This document shows positions 13,798-21,570 of a stretch of DNA of 24,066 nt, in pieces (positions within the stretch are counted from its first letter, which is position 1; every line of letters begins with the position of its first letter). The position numbers and the translations under genes are program-made. The notes beneath the pieces are model-generated. The model was not told the origin of the DNA, did not search any database, and saw nothing but the letters and a program-made list of their open reading frames with translations. Source of the DNA: UBA1876 sp964515395. GTDB taxonomy: Bacteria; Synergistota; Synergistia; Synergistales; Thermovirgaceae. The stretch is taken from NCBI GenBank assembly GCA_964515395.1, contig CAZERC010000024.1:1-24066 (forward strand), given 5' to 3'.

Positions 13798-15703
13798 CGT
13801 TTTCGTCCTTCCCTTGACGTCTGCTGCGCTCCAGGGCTATCCAGAGGATGTGAAGATCCGCCGGGGTGACGCCCGACACCCGGCCCGCCTGGGCAAGGGT
13901 CCTGGGGCGCAGTTTCTTCAGCTTTTGACGGCTCTCGGACAGGAGGCCCGAAACGGCTTCATAGTCGAAATCCTGGGGAAGAAGGACCTTTTCCATCTTT
14001 TTCATGCGCTCCACCTGTCGTTTCTGCCGGTCGATGTACCCTTCGTATTTTATCTCCACCGCGACGGCGCGGCTCGTTTCCTCGTCCAGGGGATTCGACG
14101 GCGGAGCCACCTCCGCGATCATTTCCCACGTCACTTCCGGCCGTTTCAAAAGCTCAGACGCCTTGACCGACTCCTCCAGTGGAGATGACCCTGCGGCTTC
14201 GAGGATGGCATTCGTCCTCCCGTCGGCGGGGATTTTCACCCGGGTCAACCTTTCCATTTCCCCTTCCATGTCCTTCCATCGCCGGACAAGTTCAGCCCAC
14301 CGGTCATCGTCTATCAGCCCCAGTTTACGCCCTATCGGGGCCAGGCGCCTGTCGGCATTGTCATGACGAAGAAGGAGGCGGAATTCACACCGGCTCGTCA
14401 GCATCCGGTAAGGCTCCTCGGTTCCTTTCGTGACCAGGTCATCCACCAGGACACCGGCATAGGCCCGGGACCTTTCCAGGACCAGGGGGTCTTCTCCCCG
14501 ACGCCTGAGCACGGCGTTTATCCCGGCCAGGATTCCCTGGGCTCCGGCCTCCTCGTATCCCGAGGTCCCATTGATTTGCCCGGCACAAAACAGCCCAGAA
14601 ATGTATTTCGACTCGAGCCACGGGAAAAGCTGTATCGGCGGAAGGTAGTCGTACTCGATGGCGTACCCGGGCCTCATGATCCACGCCCTCTCACAACCGG
14701 GGAGGGAACGGACCATCCTGACCTGGGCGTCGAAAGGCAGGCTCGTGGTGAAGTTCTGCATGTAGATTTCGGCGCTTTCGGCCGCTACTGGCTCGAGAAA
14801 GACGAGATGGCCCGGCTTGTCGGGAAACCGCACCACACGATCCTCGATGGAAGGACAATACCTTGGACCCGCGCCCTTGATCACTCCTGTAAAAAGGGGT
14901 GAGCGGTCCAGGTTGGCCCGTATGATCTCGTGAGTCTCGCCGGTGCTCCGCGTCAGGTAGCAGGCGAACCCCTCGTACTGTTTCTTTTCACCCCAATGAC
15001 TGAACCTCAAGGGTTCCTGGGCGCTGTCCTGGCGGTCGAGGCTTTTCCAGTCCACCGTGCCGGAGTGAATCCTCGGCGTTGTTCCCGTCTTGAGACGGCC
15101 CGGATGCAGTCCTGCCTTTTCGAGGGATGACGTCAGTTCCGTGGCCGCCATCTGGCCGAGCGGCCCGGAGGAAAAAGAGGCGGTACCGATGAAAACCCTC
15201 CCGCCGAGATAGGTTCCCGTTGTCAAAATGACTGCCGGCGCCTCGTAGATGGTGCCAAGCTGCGTCTTCACACCGCGGACTTTCCCGTCCTCCACCCAGA
15301 GGTCCGTCACCTGTTCCTGTCTCAGGCACAGGTGCGGTTCATCCTCACAGGCTTTTTTATACCATCGGTGGTAGGCTCCGAGGTCGCACTGCGCCCTGAG
15401 GGTCCTCACCGCCGGCCCCTTGGAGGTATTCAACCACCGGATGTGCAACGTGGCGGCATCGGTGGCCCGTCCCTGCTCTCCGCCGAGGGCGTCTATTTCA
15501 CGGGTCAGGTGCCCCTTCGCCGGACCTCCTATGGACGGGTTGCAGGCCATGAGGGCCATATTGTCCAGGTACAGGTTCAGAAGGAGCGTCCTTTCGCCCA
15601 TGCGCGCCGTCGCCAGGGCGGCTTCGCATCCCGCATGGCCGGCTCCGACAACAATGACATCATATTTTCTTTCATCTTCATGGTTTTTCATGATATTATT
15701 CAT
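13778..15703 (-). CDS. mnmG: tRNA U34 carboxymethylaminomethyl synthesis FAD enzyme
   Basis: The 641-aa MnmG (GidA) works with MnmE to modify the wobble uridine of certain tRNAs. The FAD-binding VVGAGHAGCEAALATARMG is at residues 18-36. Other signatures are ACNPSIGGPAKGHL, GGRVFIG, LKTGTTPRI, RPGYAIEYDYLPP, GLFCAGQINGTSGYEEAGAQG and a C-terminal helical domain (YEGYIDRQKRQVERM). The start is uncertain. ATG 15703 overlaps the recF stop in an ATGA-type coupling; ATG 15691 gives MKNHEDERKYDV and sits 13 nt after GAGG. No mnmE is in the window. Confidence 0.97.
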   Translation of the reverse strand: MNNIMKNHEDERKYDVIVVGAGHAGCEAALATARMGERTLLLNLYLDNMALMACNPSIGGPAKGHLTREIDALGGEQGRATDAATLHIRWLNTSKGPAVRTLRAQCDLGAYHRWYKKACEDEPHLCLRQEQVTDLWVEDGKVRGVKTQLGTIYEAPAVILTTGTYLGGRVFIGTASFSSGPLGQMAATELTSSLEKAGLHPGRLKTGTTPRIHSGTVDWKSLDRQDSAQEPLRFSHWGEKKQYEGFACYLTRSTGETHEIIRANLDRSPLFTGVIKGAGPRYCPSIEDRVVRFPDKPGHLVFLEPVAAESAEIYMQNFTTSLPFDAQVRMVRSLPGCERAWIMRPGYAIEYDYLPPIQLFPWLESKYISGLFCAGQINGTSGYEEAGAQGILAGINAVLRRRGEDPLVLERSRAYAGVLVDDLVTKGTEEPYRMLTSRCEFRLLLRHDNADRRLAPIGRKLGLIDDDRWAELVRRWKDMEGEMERLTRVKIPADGRTNAILEAAGSSPLEESVKASELLKRPEVTWEMIAEVAPPSNPLDEETSRAVAVEIKYEGYIDRQKRQVERMKKMEKVLLPQDFDYEAVSGLLSESRQKLKKLRPRTLAQAGRVSGVTPADLHILWIALERSRRQGKDENDAPLEE

Positions 15704-16761
15704 TCCTCACAGGGCACGACGCGCCCGTTTTCCACCTTCCACACATATCCAGGCCACACCGGCGTGCAATCCTCGGCTGTGGTGACAAATGCCTGCCACT
15801 CCCTTGCCGTAAGGGCTTCTATCATTCTCTCCCGTCCATCCATGTCCAGTTCCGCCATAACCTCGTCAAGCAGGAGTATGGGCTTGCGCCGGGTCTTCCT
15901 TTCCACGGCCCAACCCGCCGCTACCAAAAGTGCGACGGCGGTGCGCCTCCGGTGTCCCCTGCTGAAGGTCTGAGAAGCAGGACGTCCTCCACTTGATACA
16001 AGAAGGTCGTCACGGTGCGGGCCTACCAGGCATACGCCCAGCCTGTTCTCCCTGTCCATGTACCGGTGAAGGCTTTTCCAGAAGTCTTCCATCCCGTCCT
16101 CGAATCCCGATGCCCCCCCCCGCACAAGTTGAATCTCCACCTCGGCGGGAAGAAGGACCCTGCAGGCATCCATCCCCAATTTTACGAGATCCGTCGCCGC
16201 CGCCCTGGCGTTCCATATCCATGATGCCAGGGGTGCCATGGCCCGTGAAGCCGCCGAGATCCCCCGTCCTGACCGTATTGCCGCCGTCCTCTGCCTGACG
16301 GCTCTCCGGTACTCATGAAGTCGCGGTGCGTACAAGGGGAACAAAAGGGCACATATCCTGTCCAGAAAACGTCGTCGCACCGACGGGGATCCTTCGATGA
16401 GCGACATGTCGCCGGGGAGAAACGACAAGGATGGAACCTTCATGCGGATATCCGTCGCCCTGCATGTCCTTCCGTCAAGCTTGATACGGGTCTTTCTGGA
16501 TATCCCCACACCCACCTCGACGGTCTCCTCGCCTTCAAAACGGGCTCCAAGGAAACATTCCTCCGCTCCATCCCAAAAAGGCAACTCATTGATCCTTGTT
16601 TTCCCGAAGGCGCCCCATCCCGTCAAAAGGTGCAGGGCTTCAAGGGAATTGGTCTTCCCCGCCCCGTTTTCTCCTATAAGCAAATGAAGCCCCTTCGCCC
16701 ATTCCAGGCGCTGGGGCTTCAGATTGCGAAAATTCTTCCATTGCAAGTGTCTGCAGATCAT
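15700..16761 (-). CDS. recF: DNA replication and repair protein RecF
   Basis: The 353-aa SMC-like ATPase loads RecA at gaps in the RecFOR pathway. Walker A GENGAGKT is at residues 30-37 and Walker B ILLLDEVMAELD at 295-306. Other family blocks are SLSFLPGDMSLIEGSPSVRRRFLD and VGPHRDDLLV. The ABC signature is divergent: FSRGHRRRTAV (residues 266-276), where most RecF proteins have SQGQQRT. The start directly abuts the dnaN stop, giving tight coupling, and the 3' end overlaps mnmG by 4 nt. The remaining motifs suggest a working protein. Confidence 0.95.
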   Translation of the reverse strand: MICRHLQWKNFRNLKPQRLEWAKGLHLLIGENGAGKTNSLEALHLLTGWGAFGKTRINELPFWDGAEECFLGARFEGEETVEVGVGISRKTRIKLDGRTCRATDIRMKVPSLSFLPGDMSLIEGSPSVRRRFLDRICALLFPLYAPRLHEYRRAVRQRTAAIRSGRGISAASRAMAPLASWIWNARAAATDLVKLGMDACRVLLPAEVEIQLVRGGASGFEDGMEDFWKSLHRYMDRENRLGVCLVGPHRDDLLVSSGGRPASQTFSRGHRRRTAVALLVAAGWAVERKTRRKPILLLDEVMAELDMDGRERMIEALTAREWQAFVTTAEDCTPVWPGYVWKVENGRVVPCEE

Positions 16762-17904
16762 CTATTCTGGAGTTGACTCCTCTTCCTCCGGCAGCGTGAT
16801 GGGCATGAGCACGTACATGAAGCTGTCTTCGTTGGGTTTGGACAAAAGCATCTGACCATTGGGCCCGTTGAAGGTCAGGTGGGCGACGTTCCCGTGAAGG
16901 GCCTTGAGTCCTTCCAGAAGGTACTTCACGTTAAAGGCGACCCTGAGGGATTCCCCGTCCACTTCCGCCGCCACATCTTCGACGGCCTCACCGATCTCGG
17001 GTGCTCGTGATTCCACCTGCAACGCACCCCCTGGTGAGAGATTGAAGATGACCATCCTGCTGTAGTCCCTGACGATAATTTCCGCCCTCTCCAGGGCCTC
17101 GATAAACTGGTTCCTGTCGACGATCATCCAGGTTGTCTTCTCAGGAGCCAGAATCTTCTCATAGGGAGGGAACCTCGACTCCACCCTTCTGACGGCAAAC
17201 TCCAGTTCCCCGGCGATGAAATACGCCTGGGCGTCGTCAATCTTTACCGTCACCTGGAGGTCCTCGTCCTGTGCCGCCAGCACCCTCATCAATTCCTTCA
17301 ACCCCGTCAGCGGCAGAAGGACCTGCTCGTTTTCTCCCGGTTTCTCGACGGGGGATTGGGAAAGGGAAAGTCTTCTTCCATCGGTGGAGACGACCCGGAT
17401 GGTACCTTCCTTCACCTGGAAGAGTCCGGCACTCAGGTACTGTGGAAATTCCTCACCCGGCGATCCTGCAAAGGTCCCTTCTTCTAAAAGCCTTCTCATC
17501 TCTCCGGCCGTGGTTTCAAAGAAGGGAGAGGCTCCGTCGGAGACGGGAAGTTTTGGAAATTCCCCGACAGGATAGGTTGTAAAGGTGTATTTGTTTTTTT
17601 CGCTGCATATAATCTGTGCCTTCCCGTCCTTTATTTCCACCGAGAAGGTCTCGGAAGGCGCCTTTTTGAAAAGCTCCCCTACCACACGTACGGGGAACAC
17701 CGATTCACCTGCCCTTTCGATATCCACTCCATCGGCCCTGCAGGTAATTGAGGTTTTGAGGTCCGTTGCCTGAAGGGTGACTTTTTCATCATCTGCAACG
17801 CAGCGGACGCCGGTAAGAACGGTGAGGGCACTTCGAGAGCCGACGCTTCGTTCTGCAAGTTGCCAGCTTCGGAGAAAGATCGGTTTGTTGATGAGGAGTT
17901 TCAT
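16762..17904 (-). CDS. dnaN: DNA polymerase III beta sliding clamp
   Basis: The 380-aa protein is three repeats of the clamp fold and forms the dimeric ring that tethers replicase to DNA. Family features include ALTVLTGVRCVADDEKVTLQATDLKTSI near the N-terminus, FPVRVVGELFKKAP, the middle-domain FSTDGRRLSL-like segment (VVSTDGRRLSLSQ) and the C-terminal FNVKYLLEGLKALHG. It ends MYVLMPITLPEEEE, a slightly extended form of the usual clamp C-terminus (family: YVIMPMR-like). The ATG is preceded by AGGGAG at 10 nt. The leader lies in the AT-rich part of the proposed origin. It is followed by recF with no gap. Confidence 0.97.
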   Translation of the reverse strand: MKLLINKPIFLRSWQLAERSVGSRSALTVLTGVRCVADDEKVTLQATDLKTSITCRADGVDIERAGESVFPVRVVGELFKKAPSETFSVEIKDGKAQIICSEKNKYTFTTYPVGEFPKLPVSDGASPFFETTAGEMRRLLEEGTFAGSPGEEFPQYLSAGLFQVKEGTIRVVSTDGRRLSLSQSPVEKPGENEQVLLPLTGLKELMRVLAAQDEDLQVTVKIDDAQAYFIAGELEFAVRRVESRFPPYEKILAPEKTTWMIVDRNQFIEALERAEIIVRDYSRMVIFNLSPGGALQVESRAPEIGEAVEDVAAEVDGESLRVAFNVKYLLEGLKALHGNVAHLTFNGPNGQMLLSKPNEDSFMYVLMPITLPEEEESTPE

Positions 17905-17920
17905 ATGGATATCACTCCCT

Positions 17921-18124
17921 TCTTTTATATTCTCTTATATATTGAAAAAAGGAGCAGGTCCAGTAGTAAGGGTGTGAAAACTGTGGATAAGCCGAAAAAA
18001 AGGGAAAAAGCCGGGCAAATCACGTGTGGAAAAAGGAACGTTTTTCGAGGGACGGTTATGCACATTTTCCCCGACGAAACCCGGCACTCCAAAAAGGGTG
18101 TCTTTTTATACACCCGTATCCACA
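17921..18124. other. oriC subregion between dnaA and dnaN, with DnaA-trio-like tract
   Basis: On the minus strand, read toward dnaN, a perfect DnaA box TTATCCACA (17990-17982) is followed by a degenerate box-like TTTTCACAC and a short GC stretch. Three trinucleotides TTA-CTA-CTG (17969-17961) come next, then an AT-rich tract (17950-17921). This order of box, GC stretch, trios and AT-rich tract matches the basal unwinding element described in Bacillus subtilis. Other near-boxes are TTTTCCACA (18033-18025) and GTATCCACA (18116-18124). The rest of 17905-18140 is non-coding. Confidence 0.75.
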
Positions 18125-18140
18125 GAAAACCCGGCTCTTT

Positions 18141-19463
18141 TCACAACTTTTCCCTGATTGATTCCACAATATGACGGACGCGAAGATCCTTCTTGCAGGC
18201 TTCATTGATTTTCTTGCAGGCATGAAGAACGGTGGTATGGTCCTTTCTGTTGAACGCGTAGCCGATATGCTGCAGGCTTGAGTCCGTATGTTCCCTGCTG
18301 ATGTACATGGCCACCTGGCGGGCAAGGGCGATTTCCGAAGTGCGCTTGTTGCTGGTAAGCGCGCTGATGGGGATGCCGAAGGTTTCCGAGGTGACCTGCT
18401 GGATCATCTCGATGCTGACGGGACCCCTGGAAGTTCGACGGATGACATCCTTGAGCCATTTCGAGGCATTTTCGACGGTCACCGGTTCGTTGTTGAGGTC
18501 CGAAAAGAACATGACGCTGTTGAGGGACCCCTCAAGTTCCCGGATGTTGCTTGGAATATTCTGGGCGAGAAAGTCCACGACATCCTCGGGGACCTCGTAG
18601 TTCTTTATGGCCGCCTTTTTCTTGAGAATGGCAATGCGGGTTTCCAGGTCAGGAGGCTGGATATCGGTCACCAGTCCCCATTCGAAACGGCTGACGAGCC
18701 GCTCCTCGATATGGTGAATGTCTTTTGGCGGCTTGTCGGAACTGATAACGATCTGCTTCTTTGCATCATGAAGGCTGTTGAAGGTGTGGAAAAACTCCTC
18801 CTGGGTGCTTTCCTTGTTGGCCAGAAAATGAATGTCATCTATGAGAAGGACATCCACGTTCCGGAACTTCTGCTTGAATTCGTGGGTCTTGTTGTTCTGA
18901 ATGGAAAGGATGAACTCGTTGATGAATTTTTCAGAGCTTACGTAGGCGACCTTTGCCCCCTCGATATTGCGGAGGACGTAGTTTCCGATGGCATGCATGA
19001 GATGGGTCTTCCCGAGGCCAACGCCACCCCAGAAGAACAGGGGATTGTAGGCCACGCCGGGCGATTCGGCAACGGCCAGGCTCGCTGCATGGGCAAGCCT
19101 GTTCGATTTGCCGATGACGAAGGAATCGAACTGGTAGTCGGGGTTCAGGCCGTTGACGGGCCGTGGAGCCATGCGCCCGAGCTTTTCGGCACGCTGGATC
19201 TCGTCCTTTCGGGCGCCGGAACCCACCTGAAGGACCACCTTCTGGGCGATGTTCCGTTCTTTGGCCAGTTCTTCGAGTTTTTCGAGAAAACGGTTCTGGA
19301 TTTGTTCCTTGACGAAAACATTCGGAACGTCGAGAACGAAGGTCCCCTCCTCGAGGGAAAGGGGCAGGCAGGTTTTCAGCCAGATATCCGTCGCCCCCTT
19401 GGGAAGTTTTTCCTGGGCGTCGGCCAGCAAAGTATCCCATGCCTGGGCGGTCGTGTCTTTCAT
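18141..19463 (-). CDS. dnaA: Chromosomal replication initiator DnaA
   Basis: The 440-aa AAA+ initiator opens oriC and recruits the helicase. Domain I is at the N-terminus (AWDTLLADAQEKLPKGATDIWLKTCLPLSL), with a short domain II linker. Domain III carries LNPDYQFDSFVIGKSNRLAHAA, Walker A GGVGLGKT (146-153) and Walker B LLIDDIHFLANKE (206-218). Domain IV carries the box-recognition signature RKDHTTVLHACKKI near the C-terminus. ATG 19463 is preceded by GAGGGGG. DnaA boxes flank it on both sides and one overlaps its likely promoter, so autoregulation is expected. Confidence 0.98.
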   Translation of the reverse strand: MKDTTAQAWDTLLADAQEKLPKGATDIWLKTCLPLSLEEGTFVLDVPNVFVKEQIQNRFLEKLEELAKERNIAQKVVLQVGSGARKDEIQRAEKLGRMAPRPVNGLNPDYQFDSFVIGKSNRLAHAASLAVAESPGVAYNPLFFWGGVGLGKTHLMHAIGNYVLRNIEGAKVAYVSSEKFINEFILSIQNNKTHEFKQKFRNVDVLLIDDIHFLANKESTQEEFFHTFNSLHDAKKQIVISSDKPPKDIHHIEERLVSRFEWGLVTDIQPPDLETRIAILKKKAAIKNYEVPEDVVDFLAQNIPSNIRELEGSLNSVMFFSDLNNEPVTVENASKWLKDVIRRTSRGPVSIEMIQQVTSETFGIPISALTSNKRTSEIALARQVAMYISREHTDSSLQHIGYAFNRKDHTTVLHACKKINEACKKDLRVRHIVESIREKL

Positions 19464-19514
19464 ATTTGCTCTTCCCCCTCGTCCTTTTCGTAGGAATTCC
19501 GGTGAGCGAGAACA

Positions 19515-19537
19515 ATAGTACCACAGAAATATCCACA
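19515..19537 (-). promoter_or_regulatory. Probable dnaA promoter overlapped by a DnaA box
   Basis: The minus strand reads TGGTACTAT, an extended -10 (TACTAT at 19520-19515), about 50 nt before ATG 19463. A near-consensus DnaA box, ATATCCACA (19529-19537), lies just upstream of it. No clear -35 is visible. DnaA autorepression would fit. Confidence 0.45.
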
Positions 19538-19707
19538 GTTTTTATCCACATATGCACATCGACCTGGATGGGTATGTGGAAAAAAAGACGACTCGAAAAC
19601 TCCGGATTTTCGGACATGACAAAGAGGCAGTGGAAATGACCAAATTTGACAAAACCGTCGGCGAGACGAGCCTGATTTATACACATACTTATCCACGGTG
19701 TGGATAA
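19529..19707. other. oriC subregion upstream of dnaA (DnaA-box cluster)
   Basis: Boxes read: ATATCCACA (19529-19537), TTATCCACA (19542-19550, perfect), TTTTCCACA on the minus strand (19583-19575), TTATACACA (19677-19685, matches TTATNCACA), and TTATCCACG (19689-19697) facing TTATCCACA on the minus strand (19707-19699). The last two form the 19-bp palindrome TTATCCACGGTGTGGATAA. The non-coding stretch 19464-19781 holds these boxes, the dnaA promoter and the DHH-gene promoter, and nothing else I can name. Confidence 0.85.
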
Positions 19708-19727
19708 CCTCGCTGTCATGGAGACGG

Positions 19728-19733
19728 TATAAT
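19728..19733 (+). promoter_or_regulatory. -10 element of the DHH phosphoesterase gene
   Basis: A perfect TATAAT lies 49 nt before ATG 19782. The -35 position (around 19705-19710) is poor and partly covered by the DnaA palindrome, so DnaA could influence this promoter. Confidence 0.5.
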
Positions 19734-19781
19734 GGGAAAAACCGGACTTTAGAATGCTTGAGTACAAGGGAGTGTCCTCCA

Positions 19782-20798
19782 ATGCCTTCGTCCCCTTTTC
19801 ACATTATCAGCCATACCGATCTCGACGGTGTCGTCGCTGCCGCCCTGGGATGGCATGCGAACTTTCCAGAAAGAAGGCCCCTGATAGTAAGCCTCACCGG
19901 CTACGGCGATGTGGATAACCTGATCATGGAATGTCTGGAAAACGACGAGGAATTCATCGTAATGGATCTTTTCTGTCGTCGTCAGCAGACCGTCGATGCC
20001 ATGGACAAACGTTTCACCAACGAAGACACACCGCGCATATTCGATCATCACAAGTCCATCCTTGAGAGGTATGGACACAGGCCCTGGGCTGTTGTGGATA
20101 CCTCCTGCTGTGCCGCCAAGGTCTATTACCGATGGCTCCTCGAGTCGGGGCGCCTCGAAAAGGCGGCGAAAGACCGGATTTGCGGGATGGATGATCTTGT
20201 GGAGATAGCCAACGACAGGGATCTGTGGATAGGAAAGAGAAAAGAGGGACGACTCTGGCATGCCCTGGTCACACTTTCCGGTCAGTGGAGCGTCTTTTGC
20301 CGCCTTGTGGCCGACCCCTCACCGAAACTGCATCCCGCGGAAGAAAAAGCGGCGGTGGATTTTGTGACGCGACAGGAGGAGCGTTTCAGGGTGGCCCTGG
20401 AATCGATCCAGAGGGAAGGGACGGACCTCCTCTTCGTGGACCCGGGACTGCTCGAGTTCGGGGATGTCTCCGATTTCAGCGGACTCGTCCTGGACAGGAT
20501 GGATCATCCTCCCAGGCTGACGGCGGTCTGCAACAGGAAATTCGCGGGAGACTGGAACGTTTCCCTCAGGAGCAGGGACGGTCTCGCGGGCCGGATCGTC
20601 ACACTTCTGAAAGACGGGAGCAAGATCCGAGGAGGTGGACACGGCGATGCGGCAGCCCTTTCATTTCCTCCTCACTACAACCCGGAGCAGATCCGCACGT
20701 CCCTTCAATCCGCAATCCGTACCGCCGACGAACAGCGGCAGGGAACGGGACAGACCCTGGGGGACCTTTTTTCGGATGCCATGAAAGGTGAAAGTTGA
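19782..20798 (+). CDS. DHH-family phosphoesterase
   Basis: The 338-aa protein has the DHH motif series: HTDLDGVVAA (residues 11-20), an Asp in VMDLFCRR (Asp62), and FDHHKS (87-92). A DHHA1-like C-terminal domain carries SKIRGGGHGDAAALSF. These residues bind a Mn2+ pair in NrnA-type oligoribonucleases and related phosphodiesterases. It may act on nano-RNA or a cyclic dinucleotide product, but the substrate cannot be told from sequence. ATG 19782 has AAGGGAG 9 nt upstream; the longer open frame from 19698 crosses the promoter. A perfect DnaA box (TGTGGATAA, 19910-19918) and near-boxes at 20093 and 20224 lie inside the gene. Confidence 0.88.
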   Translation: MPSSPFHIISHTDLDGVVAAALGWHANFPERRPLIVSLTGYGDVDNLIMECLENDEEFIVMDLFCRRQQTVDAMDKRFTNEDTPRIFDHHKSILERYGHRPWAVVDTSCCAAKVYYRWLLESGRLEKAAKDRICGMDDLVEIANDRDLWIGKRKEGRLWHALVTLSGQWSVFCRLVADPSPKLHPAEEKAAVDFVTRQEERFRVALESIQREGTDLLFVDPGLLEFGDVSDFSGLVLDRMDHPPRLTAVCNRKFAGDWNVSLRSRDGLAGRIVTLLKDGSKIRGGGHGDAAALSFPPHYNPEQIRTSLQSAIRTADEQRQGTGQTLGDLFSDAMKGES

Positions 20799-20837
20799 TC
20801 CTGCAAGACTTCACAGGGGATGCATGGTTTTCCACGG

Positions 20838-20846
20838 TTATCCACA
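20838..20846 (+). other. Isolated perfect DnaA box
   Basis: TTATCCACA lies in the 104-bp convergent intergenic space after the DHH gene, with a near-box TTTTCCACG 10 bp before it (20828-20836). It extends the DnaA-box-rich zone rightward of the origin. Confidence 0.6.
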
Positions 20847-20902
20847 AGGCGCACGCTTTTCATCGATGTTGCCTGATGCAGAGCATGGCAGGTACATAAA
20901 AG

Positions 20903-21465
20903 TCAACATTTGTCAGCCTCTTTGTCGCCTCCCCTATCCCTGGAGATTGCCTGTTGCGACAGCAGGTCCTTGAGGGCNNNNNNNNNNNNNNNNNNNNNNN
21001 NNNNNNNNNNNNNNNNNNNNNNNNNNNNNNNNNNNNNNNNNNNNNNNNNNNNNNNNNNNNNNNNNNNNNNNNNNNNNTGTCGCCTCCCCTATCCCTGGAG
21101 ATTGCCTGTTGCGACAGCAGGTCCTTGAGGGCCTCCCGGATTTCGCCGACTTCTTTGCCATGTTCCTCGGCGAGATCCTTCAGTTTGGCCGCCTTGTCCC
21201 CGTCGGCGGGCCAACCCGCCTTCCGGAAAAGCTCTTGTCCGTCGACGCCGTAGATTTGTTCGATTTCCTCCATGGTGACCGATCCCCGCAGTTCGTCGGG
21301 ATTGGGCGCCGATTCTTGCCCCGGAGGAGTCCCGGCTTCAAGGGCTTCGGAAAGGTTTTCGCGGAGTGTCTCGTCGTCAACGCCCTCGATTTCCTTGACG
21401 GGGACGTCTTTCGGGATGTCCGGATCGAGTCCTCCCAGTTCGATCACTTCGCGAGGGAGTATCAA
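20903..21465 (-). CDS. Small acidic protein with DUF4405-like C-terminal motif, spanning gap
   Basis: Read on the minus strand, with the duplicated 55 bp merged and the Ns removed, this gives a continuous frame of about 135 codons ending DRGGDKEADKC at TGA 20905-20903. The C-terminal half reads GSVTMEEIEQIYGVDGQELF, KAGWPADGDKAAKLKDLAEE, HGKEVGEIREALKDLLSQQ. This resembles the short two-unit domain found at the ends of some membrane redox proteins (DUF4405-like); no membrane or iron-sulfur part is seen here. The first half is acidic (IELGGLDPDIPKDVPVKEIEGVDDETLRENL). The start is unclear: TTG 21465, GTG 21447 or ATG 21273, none with a strong ribosome binding site. It could be a fragment of a larger gene. 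Confidence 0.55.
20923..20977 (+). repeat. 55-bp copy left of the gap (contig overlap)
   Basis: This stretch is identical to 21078-21132, base for base, and ends exactly where the Ns begin. It is most likely the same DNA assembled twice. Confidence 0.95.
20978..21077. other. Assembly gap of 100 N, probably spurious
   Basis: Placeholder Ns lie between two identical 55-bp ends. Removing one copy and the Ns (155 nt, not a multiple of 3) restores a single frame through the small minus-strand gene, which supports an unmerged overlap instead of missing sequence. Confidence 0.93.
21078..21132 (+). repeat. 55-bp copy right of the gap (contig overlap)
   Basis: Second copy of 20923-20977, starting directly after the last N. 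Confidence 0.95.
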
Positions 21466-21570
21466 GGGAATTGTAGAGCCAAAAGCGGTTTTGTGGCATC
21501 CGCAATCAGGCGTAGGGGGGTGATAAAATGGGAATGTTTTTATTCTCAAAAAGAAAGGAGGGAAACAAAA

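Noticed and set aside
18288..19493. 401-codon plus-strand frame opposite dnaA
   Set aside because: Pure antisense of dnaA; no ribosome binding site or recognisable domain.
20923..21132. Genuine direct repeat or mobile-element target duplication
   Set aside because: The copies abut the placeholder Ns exactly, and merging them restores a reading frame; a contig overlap is simpler.
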